This document shows positions 1 to 8,775 of a stretch of 64,000 bases of DNA, piece after piece. Each line of letters opens with the position of its first letter. The first letter of the stretch is position 1. Source of the stretch: Pelagibacteraceae bacterium AG-325-E23 (GTDB taxonomy: Bacteria > Pseudomonadota > Alphaproteobacteria > Pelagibacterales > Pelagibacteraceae). The notes under the pieces are model-generated. The model saw nothing but the letters and a program-made list of their open reading frames with translations. It had not been told where the DNA came from and did not search any database. The position numbers and the translations under genes were made by a program. The stretch covers positions 47,444-111,443 of the forward strand of contig QBYG01000003.1 in assembly GCA_003282945.1 (NCBI GenBank). Direction: 5' to 3'.

Positions 1-559
1 TCGCTCTACTAATTGGGTACCCAAAATATCTTAGAATAGGAACATTCATCATAGCTCCAGTTATTCCCATAGGAGCAGATATAAAGCCTGACAAAAAACC
101 AAACATAGCTCTTGGAAAAAATTTAAATTTTTTACTTTTCTTTAATTCTTGATTTACTATTAACAAATATCCTCCAAAAAAATAGACAACAACAGCAAAA
201 AATAAAACTAAAGATTTTGTATTTAACAATGCAGCCATATAAGTTCCAAGCAAAACACCTAATATTACAAAAACCCCAAAAGTTTTTAAAATATTTGTAT
301 CTACAGCTTTATGTTTTCTATGAGTCATAACCGAAACAAAGGCGGTAAATATTGTAATAGAAAAAGCCGTGCCCACTGAAAGATGCATTAAATAAGATTT
401 ATCAACATTTGATGTTTCAAAAATAAAAAAAAGTACAGGTACAGAAATTAGTCCTCCGCCTATCCCAAAATAGCCTGCAAAAAATCCTACTGGAAATGCA
501 GTAATAATCATTAATAAAATTAAAAGATAATACTGATTAGAGAGAATAGTATTAATCAA
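1..559 (-). CDS. Sulfite exporter TauE/SafE family permease, partial (C-terminus beyond the window)
   Basis: The visible N-terminal part is a hydrophobic protein with the family's first glycine-rich segment, GYFGIGGGLISVPVLFF, followed by more membrane helices. The gene runs off the left edge, so its C-terminal part is missing. The start is uncertain. A TTG at 559 gives a full first helix and overlaps the end of dusA by 8 bases; the first ATG in frame is at 511 and would cut into that helix, so I prefer 559. The family (formerly DUF81) exports sulfite, sulfoacetate or other small anions; the substrate here cannot be told. It is probably co-transcribed with dusA and malonyl-CoA decarboxylase upstream. 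Confidence 0.8.
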   Translation of the reverse strand, partial: MINTILSNQYYLLILLMIITAFPVGFFAGYFGIGGGLISVPVLFFIFETSNVDKSYLMHLSVGTAFSITIFTAFVSVMTHRKHKAVDTNILKTFGVFVILGVLLGTYMAALLNTKSLVLFFAVVVYFFGGYLLIVNQELKKSKKFKFFPRAMFGFLSGFISAPMGITGAMMNVPILRYFGYPISRA

Positions 560-1553
560 TTCGACCTGCCGAATGTAATTTAGAAGAAATTCTAACTTTA
601 TCCATAATATGATCAATTTTTTTTACATCCGCATCTCTTACACACATATTTTCACTTAAATATCTTTTCCAATGGCTTGAACCTGTTTGTCCATGGAATA
701 AACCAAGAGTATGTCTCATAACTTGATTTACTCTTGTACCCATTTTCACTTGGGCTTTAACGTAATCTATTAATTCCTCAACAATTTCTTCTCGTTCTTT
801 AATATCATGATTGTTAAATATCTCCTTTTCAATATCAGCCAAAATATAAGGAGAATGATAAACAGACCTTCCAATCATTGCTCCATCCACTTTATCTAAA
901 TGATCTTTTAGTTCTTCCACTGAAGTGACACCTCCATTAATAATTATTTCAAGGTCTTTAAAATCTTGCTTTAGTTTGTACACATAATCATATTTTAAAG
1001 GAGGTATATTAAGATTTTGCTTAGGGGTAAATTTGCCAAGCATTGCTTTTCTTGCGTGAATTATAAAAGTTTTAACTCCCGTCTCCTTTAAAGTTTTTAT
1101 GAAATTATAAAAATGTTCATAATCCTCAATATCGTCATAACCAATTCTCGTTTTAACTGTAACTGGCAAAGATGTTGAATTAATCATCTCTGATAAACAA
1201 TCAGCCACTAAATTTGGTTCCTTGATTAAACACGCGCCAAATCTATTTTTTTGAACTTTTTTACTCGGACAACCTAAGTTTAAATTAATTTCATCATAAC
1301 CATAATCTTCACCAATTTTTGCAGCATTTGCTAATAATTTTGGCGTAGACCCACCTAATTGTAAAGCAACTGGTTTTTCTCTTAAATCAAATGATAATAG
1401 TTTATCTTTATCCCCCCTATCAATTGCTTCAGAAACTACCATTTCTGTGTAAAGAAGTACATGTTTGCTTATCAATCTTAAAAAGTATCTTTCGTGCCTA
1501 TCAGTGCAATCCATCATAGGGGCAACTGACACCAATCTATTAATCTTAGACAT
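552..1553 (-). CDS. dusA: tRNA-dihydrouridine(20/20a) synthase DusA
   Basis: FMN enzyme that reduces uridines in the tRNA D-loop to dihydrouridine using NADPH. The 333-residue protein has the DusA hallmarks in order: VAPMMDCTDRH (9-20), the QLGGS segment, NLNLGCPSKKV with catalytic Cys95, KTRIGYDD (Lys134), HARKA (166-170), the INGGV phosphate-binding loop and the GRSVYHSPYIL segment. FIIHARKA followed by IPPLKYDYVYKLK is typical of the DusA subgroup rather than DusB or DusC. Length is normal. Its start overlaps the end of the malonyl-CoA decarboxylase gene upstream by 8 bases and its end overlaps the TauE/SafE gene, so the three are probably one transcript without a functional link. Confidence 0.94.
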   Translation of the reverse strand: MSKINRLVSVAPMMDCTDRHERYFLRLISKHVLLYTEMVVSEAIDRGDKDKLLSFDLREKPVALQLGGSTPKLLANAAKIGEDYGYDEINLNLGCPSKKVQKNRFGACLIKEPNLVADCLSEMINSTSLPVTVKTRIGYDDIEDYEHFYNFIKTLKETGVKTFIIHARKAMLGKFTPKQNLNIPPLKYDYVYKLKQDFKDLEIIINGGVTSVEELKDHLDKVDGAMIGRSVYHSPYILADIEKEIFNNHDIKEREEIVEELIDYVKAQVKMGTRVNQVMRHTLGLFHGQTGSSHWKRYLSENMCVRDADVKKIDHIMDKVRISSKLHSAGRID

Positions 1554-2853
1554 ATTTTTTAACTTTATTGGATATATTAACTTTCTTCTCGTTTACATAT
1601 TCTTGGTGATTTTTCTCAATTTTTGCTAATTCATATCTATAATTAACCATTACCCCAAAAGACCTTTTAAAACCTACCTCTGAAACGTTTGCATTTATGG
1701 CAATATCATCGATATCAGCTCCGTTTTTAAGATGAAACCTACAAACATCATTAATTGGAAACCCAAAATCATTTTTCTGTTTTACTAAATAATTTACAGC
1801 AAGTTTGCTTATCATAGGCTTATTATCAGCTATTCGTTTATCTCCTATTTTTAAATCAGATGATTTTAAAAAATCTAAACTGTTTTTATTAGCTTCACCT
1901 AAAATCTCTGCTGCTTGATTACTATCCATTTTTTTAAACCAATTGGCAAATCCAACCATTGGTGACAAAGTTCCAAAATATTTTATATCTGTAAGTTCTT
2001 CTTGAAGCTCGTAAACAACTCTTTTGATTAAGAAGTTTCCAAGTGTTACTCTTGATAATCCTTCTTGGCAGTTACTAATTGAGTAGAAAGTTGCTGTATC
2101 ATATTTTTTTAGGTTTTCATCTGAAGGTCTTGTTAATTCTTGTATAGATTGACTTAATCCTTTGGTTAAAGCTATCTCAACAAATATTATAGGCTCGTCT
2201 TCTAAAGCGGGATGAAAATATGCAAAGAATCTTCTATCTTTTCCAAGTCTTCTTTTTAATTCATTCATATCTTTCATTGAATGAACTTTTTCATATTTTA
2301 ATAATTTTTCTAAAATATTTGCTTTGGTGTCCCATGTTATTTTTCTTAGCTTTAAGAAGCCAGGGTTAAACCAATTTTTAAATATATCGATTAGATCATA
2401 ATCCAAACTTTTTAATTCTGGCTTATCCCTCATTAATTTTACTAAATCTTCTCTTAATGAAACAATCTCAGATGTACCATTAGGAGCCATATTTAATCTA
2501 ACAAATAGTTCTTTTCTAATGCCAGAGGTAACTTTTGATAAATTTAGAATTGAGTAATCATCTTGAGCAACGCTGTATTTCTTAATAGCCTCATCAATTT
2601 TTAATGGATCTGGTTTATACTTTTCATTAACGTCAACTAAAAATTTATTTTTTTCTTCATTAGATAAATTTTGATATCTAAATAATATATCTCTTGCTAA
2701 TGTAATTCCAAAAGCTGCTCCTTTAGTAGACAACAGGTCATCACAAAGATCTAATAGATCTCTTTTTTTTGCAATACTTTTAAAGGATTTTTTTTCTAAA
2801 ATCTTTTGTCCAGCATCAGCTATGGTCTCAAAAATTCTTTTTATATTTAACAT
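1546..2853 (-). CDS. Malonyl-CoA decarboxylase
   Basis: Decarboxylates malonyl-CoA to acetyl-CoA. The 435-residue protein has a helical N-terminal domain and a GNAT-like catalytic domain. Family segments visible are HPALEDEPIIFVEIALTKG (214-232), an SISNCQEGL stretch (258-266) matching the conserved Ser region, FGTLSPMVGFANWF, and a C-terminal segment with CRFHLKNGA, which supplies the expected histidine, ending in VNYRYELAKIEKNH. Malonyl-CoA decarboxylase in bacteria is often the last step of malonate catabolism. The next genes upstream on the same strand encode a TRAP transporter (15-base gap) and a divergent class III CoA-transferase follows, so a malonate uptake, activation and decarboxylation module is likely. 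The family call is firm; the pathway is inferred. Confidence 0.9.
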   Translation of the reverse strand: MLNIKRIFETIADAGQKILEKKSFKSIAKKRDLLDLCDDLLSTKGAAFGITLARDILFRYQNLSNEEKNKFLVDVNEKYKPDPLKIDEAIKKYSVAQDDYSILNLSKVTSGIRKELFVRLNMAPNGTSEIVSLREDLVKLMRDKPELKSLDYDLIDIFKNWFNPGFLKLRKITWDTKANILEKLLKYEKVHSMKDMNELKRRLGKDRRFFAYFHPALEDEPIIFVEIALTKGLSQSIQELTRPSDENLKKYDTATFYSISNCQEGLSRVTLGNFLIKRVVYELQEELTDIKYFGTLSPMVGFANWFKKMDSNQAAEILGEANKNSLDFLKSSDLKIGDKRIADNKPMISKLAVNYLVKQKNDFGFPINDVCRFHLKNGADIDDIAINANVSEVGFKRSFGVMVNYRYELAKIEKNHQEYVNEKKVNISNKVKKYV

Positions 2854-2868
2854 GATGTTTTTTATATA

Positions 2869-4200
2869 TTAAAAACCTAAACTTTTGCCCATTATTTTAT
2901 CAGGAAGCCAAGTTACAATTTCAGGAAAAATACACAAAATTAATATAGCTAAAGCCATAATTATCATAAAAGGTATAGATCCTTTTAATATTTCAGACAA
3001 ACTAACGTCTGGCGTAATACCCTTGATAATATAAAGGTTTAGTCCAACGGGTGGAGTAATAAGACCAATTTCCATATTTATCGTAAATACAATTGCAAAC
3101 CAATACGGATCAAATCCCAAAGTAGTTATAACTGGTAACAATATTGCAGAGGTCATTACTATAACGGCAACTGGTGGTAAGAAGAAACCAGCTATAAGTA
3201 AAAAAATATTAATTAAAATAAATACTACCCATTTGTTAGAGCTTAACTCGACCATGCTCTGGGCTAAAGATTGTGTTACGTAAAGTTGTGATAAGGTAAA
3301 TGCAAAAAGGTAAGATGCAGCAATAATAAACATTATCATCACACTTTCTTTCATTGAAACTTTAACAATATTCCATATTTTTTTTGGTTGATAAATTTTG
3401 TAAACAACAGCGATCAATACAAAAACTAAAAAAGCACCAACACCTGAAGCTTCTGAAGGTGTCGCAACTCCACCATATAACACGTATAGGACACCAGCAA
3501 TGATAGCTAAGAAAGGAAGTATTCTTGGTAACACTTCAATTTTTTCTTTTAATGTTGGGGGTGTTCTATTCTTTAAAGCTCTCGCAGAATCTTTGTCAAT
3601 AAAATAACTATGTATAAGAGCCCATATTGCAAACATACCTGCCAACATAAACCCTGGTATCAAACCACATAAAAACAATCTTCCTATTGATGTTCCGGTT
3701 GCAATTCCATAAACAATTAAAACAATACTTGGAGGGATTAAAACTCCTAAAGTTCCACCGGCTGCTATTGTTCCTGTTGCTATTTGATCTGAGTACCCTC
3801 TTTTTCTCATCTCAGGTATACCCATGGTTCCAATTGCTGCACAAGTTGCAGGACTTGATCCACTTAGGGCAGCGAAAACTGAACAAGCCCCAATATTAGA
3901 AATTACTAGTCCACCTGGAACCCTCCAAAGCCATCTATCTAACCCAGTATATAAATCTTTTCCAGCTGGAGAGTTAGCAACAGCCATTCCCATTAAAATA
4001 AACATTGGTATTGAAAGTAAAACAAAAGAATTTAATCCAGCATAAAATGTTTCTGCAAAAACATCTAACATTTGAAAGCCTTCAAATGTAACTAAAAGTG
4101 CTATTGAGACAAAACTCAGACCAAATGCAATTGGTATTCCAGAAAATAAAACTATCAACGTGAAAACTGCAACTATTATTGCTATTAATAAAGGATCCAT
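2869..4200 (-). CDS. TRAP transporter large permease (DctM family)
   Basis: The 443-residue protein is almost entirely hydrophobic and has the DctM signature segments: SIPMFILMGMAVANS near residue 64, GTMGIPEMRKRGYSDQIATGTIAAGGTLGVLIPPS in the middle (hallmark 'RGY' and 'GGTLG-IPPS'), and MEIGLITPPVGLNLY near the C-terminus. It is the Na+-coupled translocating subunit in the inner membrane. Its start codon is adjacent to the end of the small permease gene, sharing one base. With the small permease and the binding protein upstream it forms a complete TRAP system; the adjacent malonyl-CoA decarboxylase suggests malonate or another short dicarboxylate as substrate, which is inference. Confidence 0.95.
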   Translation of the reverse strand: MDPLLIAIIVAVFTLIVLFSGIPIAFGLSFVSIALLVTFEGFQMLDVFAETFYAGLNSFVLLSIPMFILMGMAVANSPAGKDLYTGLDRWLWRVPGGLVISNIGACSVFAALSGSSPATCAAIGTMGIPEMRKRGYSDQIATGTIAAGGTLGVLIPPSIVLIVYGIATGTSIGRLFLCGLIPGFMLAGMFAIWALIHSYFIDKDSARALKNRTPPTLKEKIEVLPRILPFLAIIAGVLYVLYGGVATPSEASGVGAFLVFVLIAVVYKIYQPKKIWNIVKVSMKESVMIMFIIAASYLFAFTLSQLYVTQSLAQSMVELSSNKWVVFILINIFLLIAGFFLPPVAVIVMTSAILLPVITTLGFDPYWFAIVFTINMEIGLITPPVGLNLYIIKGITPDVSLSEILKGSIPFMIIMALAILILCIFPEIVTWLPDKIMGKSLGF

Positions 4201-4694
4201 TATTTACCATCCTCCTCATCAACAAGCTTAATAATTTCTGCTACATATTGAAGTATCATTAGTACAGCTCCAATCATCATAGATGAATAAGGAATCCATA
4301 AAGGCGGGTCCCAAACTGTTCCTGTTGAATAATTTTTAGTAAAAGCTTCTTCAACCATTAAATAACCAAAATAGAATAAAATTATAAAAAATAATAAGCT
4401 AATTAATGAGGTAAATATTTTAAGTCTTAGAATATTTTTTTTTGATAAAAAATCATAAATCCACTCCATGCTAACATGCGCTTTCTCACTTAAGACATAA
4501 GCACTACCAATAAATGTTGAAGCAACTAAAAGCATTGTAACTAGCTCTGTTTGCCATGTGATTGCTCTTTGAAAAAAGTATCTTTCAAATACTAATTCAA
4601 CGATTACCAAAATTGATAATATTAAGGCTAGAACTGCAAAAGCACCACATGCCTTTGAGGAAAAACTACAAAATTTTAAATATTGTTCTTTCAT
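4200..4694 (-). CDS. TRAP transporter small permease (DctQ family)
   Basis: A 164-residue protein with four predicted membrane helices and the DctQ-type WQTELVTMLLVASTFIGSAYVL and SEKAHVSMEWIYDFLS segments (early charged loop, 'H-V-x-M' motif). It partners the large permease encoded directly downstream and lies in the inner membrane. Translation starts at an ATG at 4694 that touches the T-run of a strong stem-loop; the only purine-rich ribosome-binding candidate, GTGGGGG, lies inside that stem, so initiation may be weak or conditional compared with the binding protein upstream. Confidence 0.9.
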   Translation of the reverse strand: MKEQYLKFCSFSSKACGAFAVLALILSILVIVELVFERYFFQRAITWQTELVTMLLVASTFIGSAYVLSEKAHVSMEWIYDFLSKKNILRLKIFTSLISLLFFIILFYFGYLMVEEAFTKNYSTGTVWDPPLWIPYSSMMIGAVLMILQYVAEIIKLVDEEDGK

Positions 4695-4728
4695 AAAAAA
4701 ACCCCCACTTAATATTCTAAGTAGGGGT
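4695..4728 (-). terminator. Intercistronic hairpin with T-run between TRAP binding-protein and permease genes
   Basis: On the minus strand, ACCCCTACTTA (4728-4718) pairs with TAAGTGGGGGT (4711-4701) as an 11-bp stem with one G-U pair and a 6-base loop, followed by six T residues (4700-4695). This is the classic form of a Rho-independent terminator. It lies after the binding-protein stop and before the DctQ start, so it probably acts as a partial terminator or 3' stabiliser that keeps permease expression below binding-protein expression. Confidence 0.85.
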
Positions 4729-4741
4729 TCTTTATATTGTT

Positions 4742-5752
4742 TTACTTAACTGCTAAAGCCATTTCCATAAGTTTGTCTCCACCTGGTACTTTTTTGGCGA
4801 ACTCTTTATGCGAAGTTTGTTTTGCAATTTCAATCCATGCAGCATGGTCTTCTGCCGTCATGTAAGCTAATTTAACACCTGCAGCTTTATAAGCATCTTC
4901 AAATTTCTTATCTAAATTTGCTACTTGAGCTGTCATATATTTCTCTGCAACTTTTCCTGCTTTCATTAAAGCATCTTGTTGTTTTGCATTAAGTTTATCA
5001 AAACTCATTTTTGACATTAAAATTGGCTCATACATAAACCATAGACCATATTCTCCTGGAGGAGTTGCACAAGTAACTTGTTCGTAAATTTTGTAACTTA
5101 CAAAGCTTCCAGAACTTGTGTTTGCACCAGTTAATACACCAGTTTGTAGACCAGTATAAATCTCAGAAGATGGCATACTTTGTATTCCAGCACCTGCACC
5201 AGCTAACATTTGGTTAAATGCTTTACCAGCAGCTCTCATAACTTGTCCTTTAACATCAGATGGATTTGTTATGCAGTTAGTTTTAGAGGCAAAACCCCCA
5301 CCTAACCAGGCGTCAGATAAAACAACTACACCTGCATTATTAATAATTTTTTTAATTTCTACCATCATAGGTGATTTATTAAAACGTAATGCATGGTCAT
5401 GATTTTTTACAGTGCCAGGCATAAGAGTTGCATCAAATTCAGGATGGAATTTTGCAGCGTATCCTAACGGAAAAGCAGATATATCTAGCTGACCTGTAGT
5501 CATTGGTTTCCACTGTTCTTTTGGTTTGTAAAGTGATTTTGCAGGATAAATTCTGATATCTATATCAACACCTGCTTTTTTAACTTCATCAGCAATTATT
5601 TGAACCATCTCGTGTCTTGGATCATATGAACCATCTGCTCTAGGCGTTCCTGGCCATTGGTGACTTGCTTTTAATGTCACAGCATATGCTGATCCGATCA
5701 ATGAGAAAGCTAAAAATAATGTTGTGAAATAAAAACTAATTTTTTTAAACAT
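4742..5752 (-). CDS. TRAP transporter solute-binding protein (DctP family)
   Basis: Periplasmic binding protein of the TRAP system encoded downstream. The 336-residue protein starts with a clear Sec signal peptide (basic KK, hydrophobic core, cleavage near SAYA|VTLKA). The DctP fold signatures are present: the IRIYPAKSLYKPKEQWKPM segment, the LSDAWLGGG stretch, DVKGQVMRAAGKAFNQML carrying the family's substrate-binding Arg, and SEIYTGLQTGVLTGANTS. The DPRHEMVQIIADEVKKAG segment near residues 44-61 is the usual helix 1. The start ATG follows a GGGGAAATAAT ribosome site. Next to malonyl-CoA decarboxylase and a CoA-transferase, malonate or a related short acid is the best guess for its ligand; a wider range of carboxylates cannot be excluded. 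Confidence 0.93.
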   Translation of the reverse strand: MFKKISFYFTTLFLAFSLIGSAYAVTLKASHQWPGTPRADGSYDPRHEMVQIIADEVKKAGVDIDIRIYPAKSLYKPKEQWKPMTTGQLDISAFPLGYAAKFHPEFDATLMPGTVKNHDHALRFNKSPMMVEIKKIINNAGVVVLSDAWLGGGFASKTNCITNPSDVKGQVMRAAGKAFNQMLAGAGAGIQSMPSSEIYTGLQTGVLTGANTSSGSFVSYKIYEQVTCATPPGEYGLWFMYEPILMSKMSFDKLNAKQQDALMKAGKVAEKYMTAQVANLDKKFEDAYKAAGVKLAYMTAEDHAAWIEIAKQTSHKEFAKKVPGGDKLMEMALAVK

Positions 5753-5845
5753 ATTATTTCCCCTCTTTAGATTAATTTAATAAGTTATATTAAATTGAAC
5801 TTAAGACTAAGAGTCAATATAAGTAATTGTCATATAATTGAAGTT

Positions 5846-6988
5846 ATGGATGGACCATTAAAAAATTTATTAGTTGTTGATTTAACAAGGGTTTTAGTTG
5901 GACCTTATTGTACAATGATACTCTCCGATTTAGGTGCGAGAGTTATTAAAATTGAAGCTCCAGAAATAGGTGATGACTCGAGAAAATTTGGTCCTTTTGT
6001 TAAAGATTATTCTGCATACTTTATGTCCCTAAATAGAGGAAAAGAAAGTATTGCTTTAAATTTAAAGAATGAAGATGACAAAAAAATATTTGAAAAAATA
6101 TTATCTAAGGCTGATATCTTAGTTGAAAATTTTAAGCCTGGCACATTGGATAAATGGGGTTTTGGTTGGAAAGATGTAAGTAAAAAATACCCTAAATTAA
6201 TTTATGCATCTGCATCCGGTTTTGGACAAACTGGACCTTTAAAGGAATTACCTGCATACGATATGGTGGTTCAAGGAATGGGTGGTTTAATGAGTGTAAC
6301 AGGCCATCCAAATTCTGAACCTACCAGAGTTGGAACATCTATTGGGGACATCACTGCTGGATTGTTTACTGCAATAGGAATAAATGCAGCTTTGTATGAT
6401 AGACAGAAAACGGGTAAAGGTGCTTTTATTGATGTATCTATGCTAGATTGTCAGATTGCAATTTTAGAAAATGCAATTGCAAGATATCTCTCTAAAAAAG
6501 AAATTCCTGGTCCGATGGGTTCAAGACATCCCTCTATCGCTCCATTTGAAGCATTCAAAACAAAAGATAGTTACATAATCATTGCAGCTGGGAATGATAA
6601 ACTTTTTTCAAAACTTTGCGATGTATTAAAAATTTCTGAAATAACAAACGATGAAAGATTTAATTCTAATTCATTAAGATGTGAAAATATGAATCAATTA
6701 AAAGAAATTTTTGAAAAAAAATTAAGTTTAAGAACTACAGATGAATGGGTCAAAGAAATGGAGGAATTAAAAATTCCTTGTGGGCCAATTTTTAACATTA
6801 AACAGGCTGTCGAAAATCCTCAAATCAAAGAGAGGAATATGATTATAAAATCTTATCATAAAGTAATTGGAGAATTTAAATCAGCAGGAAATCCTATAAA
6901 AATGTCTACTTACAAAGACGAAGAAACTAGAGGGGATATACCCGATTTAGATGAACACAGAGAAAAGATAATAAAAGAATTTGGTTAA
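5846..6988 (+). CDS. Class III CoA-transferase (CaiB/BaiF family)
   Basis: Moves CoA between organic acids. The 380-residue product has the family N-terminus PLKNLLVVDLTRVLVGPYCTM, the IKIEAPEIGDDSR and SLNRGKESIALNLK segments, and the catalytic aspartate in RVGTSIGDITAG (Asp168). I start at the ATG at 5846, which gives the normal N-terminus; an in-frame TTG at 5795 would add 17 unlike residues. It is divergent from the TRAP and malonyl-CoA decarboxylase genes with about 93 bases between, room for both promoters. An attractive role is activating malonate with a CoA donor such as acetyl-CoA or succinyl-CoA; this is inferred from neighbours, since the family covers formyl-, succinyl-, mesaconyl- and other CoA-transferases. 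Confidence 0.88.
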   Translation: MDGPLKNLLVVDLTRVLVGPYCTMILSDLGARVIKIEAPEIGDDSRKFGPFVKDYSAYFMSLNRGKESIALNLKNEDDKKIFEKILSKADILVENFKPGTLDKWGFGWKDVSKKYPKLIYASASGFGQTGPLKELPAYDMVVQGMGGLMSVTGHPNSEPTRVGTSIGDITAGLFTAIGINAALYDRQKTGKGAFIDVSMLDCQIAILENAIARYLSKKEIPGPMGSRHPSIAPFEAFKTKDSYIIIAAGNDKLFSKLCDVLKISEITNDERFNSNSLRCENMNQLKEIFEKKLSLRTTDEWVKEMEELKIPCGPIFNIKQAVENPQIKERNMIIKSYHKVIGEFKSAGNPIKMSTYKDEETRGDIPDLDEHREKIIKEFG

Positions 6989-7513
6989 CTATTCTTGATT
7001 TTCTGTTTCTGAAGCCTCAGATACAGTTTCCTCTTGATCTTTCATTTCGTCTAAAGAAACATCAACTTCATCTTCTTGTGCTTCTTCAACCGGATCAGAA
7101 CTATGTTGCTCAGTAGTATTTTGTAATTCGGCTAAATCATCTTTTGATACTTGAATTTTTTCTGGAATTTTTCTTGCTCTTTTAGATGGGAGTATTGGAA
7201 CACCACTCTTTGAAATTTCACCTTTATAAAGATTTTCAAAATCATCGCCTATATCATCTTCATCTTCAGATGTATCATCAACTTGCTCAACATGTTTTCT
7301 TAATTTATAAACTGCTGCATCAGTTAAATCTGGAACTTTAATTGTTTCTTCAGCTATCTCTCTTAATGCTATAACGGTGTTTTTATCGTTATCTCTATCT
7401 AATGTTGGCTCTAATCCTGAATTAAGTTGTGTTGCTCTTTCTTTTGCAACCAATACTAATTCGTAAGGACTATCAACTTTATCTATACAATCTTCAACTG
7501 TTACTCTTGCCAT
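6989..7513 (-). CDS. rpoZ: DNA-directed RNA polymerase omega subunit with long acidic C-terminal extension
   Basis: The first 70 or so residues are a good omega domain: [28 protein letters not shown], and [14 protein letters not shown], which contact and stabilise the beta' subunit. The protein is 174 residues, about twice the size of the enterobacterial subunit. The rest is low-complexity and strongly acidic, with a patch of [16 protein letters not shown], a basic [17 protein letters not shown] stretch, and a Glu/Asp-rich tail. The start ATG at 7513 gives the canonical N-terminus. Its stop codon abuts the stop of the convergent CoA-transferase gene with no bases between. Often rpoZ lies near spoT/relA; here it sits by an MFS carrier. 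Confidence 0.9.
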   Translation of the reverse strand: MARVTVEDCIDKVDSPYELVLVAKERATQLNSGLEPTLDRDNDKNTVIALREIAEETIKVPDLTDAAVYKLRKHVEQVDDTSEDEDDIGDDFENLYKGEISKSGVPILPSKRARKIPEKIQVSKDDLAELQNTTEQHSSDPVEEAQEDEVDVSLDEMKDQEETVSEASETENQE

Positions 7514-7555
7514 GGACGATTTGATACACCTCGATTATAAAAAAATCAAGCAGTA

Positions 7556-8764
7556 TTAGAGATAAACTGGATTTAATTTTTTTCGTATAGTGAAAAGTAA
7601 GGCTATAGAGCATGCTATAGCAATTGCTGCAATAAATGCGATTTTTTCAATTGAAAATCCAGCATCTATAAAAAAGCCAAACAATGCTGTACCAAAAGCA
7701 GTTGCAAATACCATCAAAGCTGTAGTCAAAGCTTTAATAGATCCAATATATTTTACACCGTAAATTTCTGCCCATGTTGATGATCCTAATAAGTTAGCTA
7801 GACCGTTTGATATTCCAACCAATCCAAGAAATAAAAAAGCAGTTAGTTGAGCATCAAAATATATGATCACTAAAGTTCCTAAGAATAATGGAATATTCAT
7901 ATAGATAAGTAATTTTCTACTTGTAAACTTATCAATTAAATATCCAGCAACAATTAAAGTAATTACAGAAAAAATTGAGTAAGACATAAAAGATTGAGCA
8001 ATTGTATATTCACCCCACCCTTTTGAATTTGTGACAAATGATTGATACACAAATACTCCTGTTGCTATCCAGGGCATTGCCAACATATTTAATGAGACAA
8101 TGTAAAATCTATAATCTCCAAGAACCTCTATTCTTTTCCAGTTTTTAATATTGTCCTCTTTTAATTTTTCATTTTGAGTGCTCTCTCTGGTATCTAATTT
8201 GACATCTTTAACTAAAATATAAGATGCCAACGGTAGGCAAATTAAAACTATTAAAGAAAAGATTACCCATAAATTCTGCCAAACAATTAGAGTTAAAAGA
8301 TAAACAATTAATACAGGCATTATGAACTCTGCTGAAGATAGACCAAACCAAATAATGCTTAAGGCTTTACCTCTAGATTTTGTAAAATATCTTGAAATAG
8401 TAGTTGAAGCTGTGTGAGACATTAATCCTTGCCCAGAGAACCTCATTAAAAAAATCGCAACAAATAAGAAAGCTACTGATGATGTTTTGGAAAAGAAAAA
8501 AGAGGAAAAAGATAAAAGTATCGTAACAAAGATTGCAAATTTTATCACATTTACATCATCAATTTTTTTTCCAATCCAAATAAGAAGCAAACTACTAAAT
8601 AGAGTTGCAGATGCATAAATCGTGCCAAATTGTCCATGTGTTATAGAAAGAGTTTCTCTTATACTAGAATTAAACAGTCCTATAAAAAAACTCTGTCCAA
8701 AACACGAAAAAAATGTAAAAATAAAACCAAAAATAATTACTTTTAAACTTAAACTTTTAAACAT
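7556..8764 (-). CDS. Major facilitator superfamily transporter
   Basis: A 402-residue protein with about 12 hydrophobic segments in two halves. Features are a first helix that continues into FIGLFNSSIRETL, WIGKKIDDVNV after helix 2 (the MFS motif A position), and GYLIDKFTSRKLL in the second half as the repeated motif A. The type resembles small-acid (oxalate/formate or monocarboxylate) MFS carriers, but no substrate can be read from it. It is 41 bases upstream of rpoZ on the same strand and only 11 bases from the divergent dehydrogenase gene, so promoters must overlap the coding ends. Confidence 0.85.
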   Translation of the reverse strand: MFKSLSLKVIIFGFIFTFFSCFGQSFFIGLFNSSIRETLSITHGQFGTIYASATLFSSLLLIWIGKKIDDVNVIKFAIFVTILLSFSSFFFSKTSSVAFLFVAIFLMRFSGQGLMSHTASTTISRYFTKSRGKALSIIWFGLSSAEFIMPVLIVYLLTLIVWQNLWVIFSLIVLICLPLASYILVKDVKLDTRESTQNEKLKEDNIKNWKRIEVLGDYRFYIVSLNMLAMPWIATGVFVYQSFVTNSKGWGEYTIAQSFMSYSIFSVITLIVAGYLIDKFTSRKLLIYMNIPLFLGTLVIIYFDAQLTAFLFLGLVGISNGLANLLGSSTWAEIYGVKYIGSIKALTTALMVFATAFGTALFGFFIDAGFSIEKIAFIAAIAIACSIALLFTIRKKLNPVYL

Positions 8765-8775
8765 ATAAATAATTT

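Noticed and set aside
5795..5845. TTG start 17 codons upstream in the CoA-transferase gene
   Set aside because: The extra residues do not fit the family N-terminus, and the ATG at 5846 gives the expected start.
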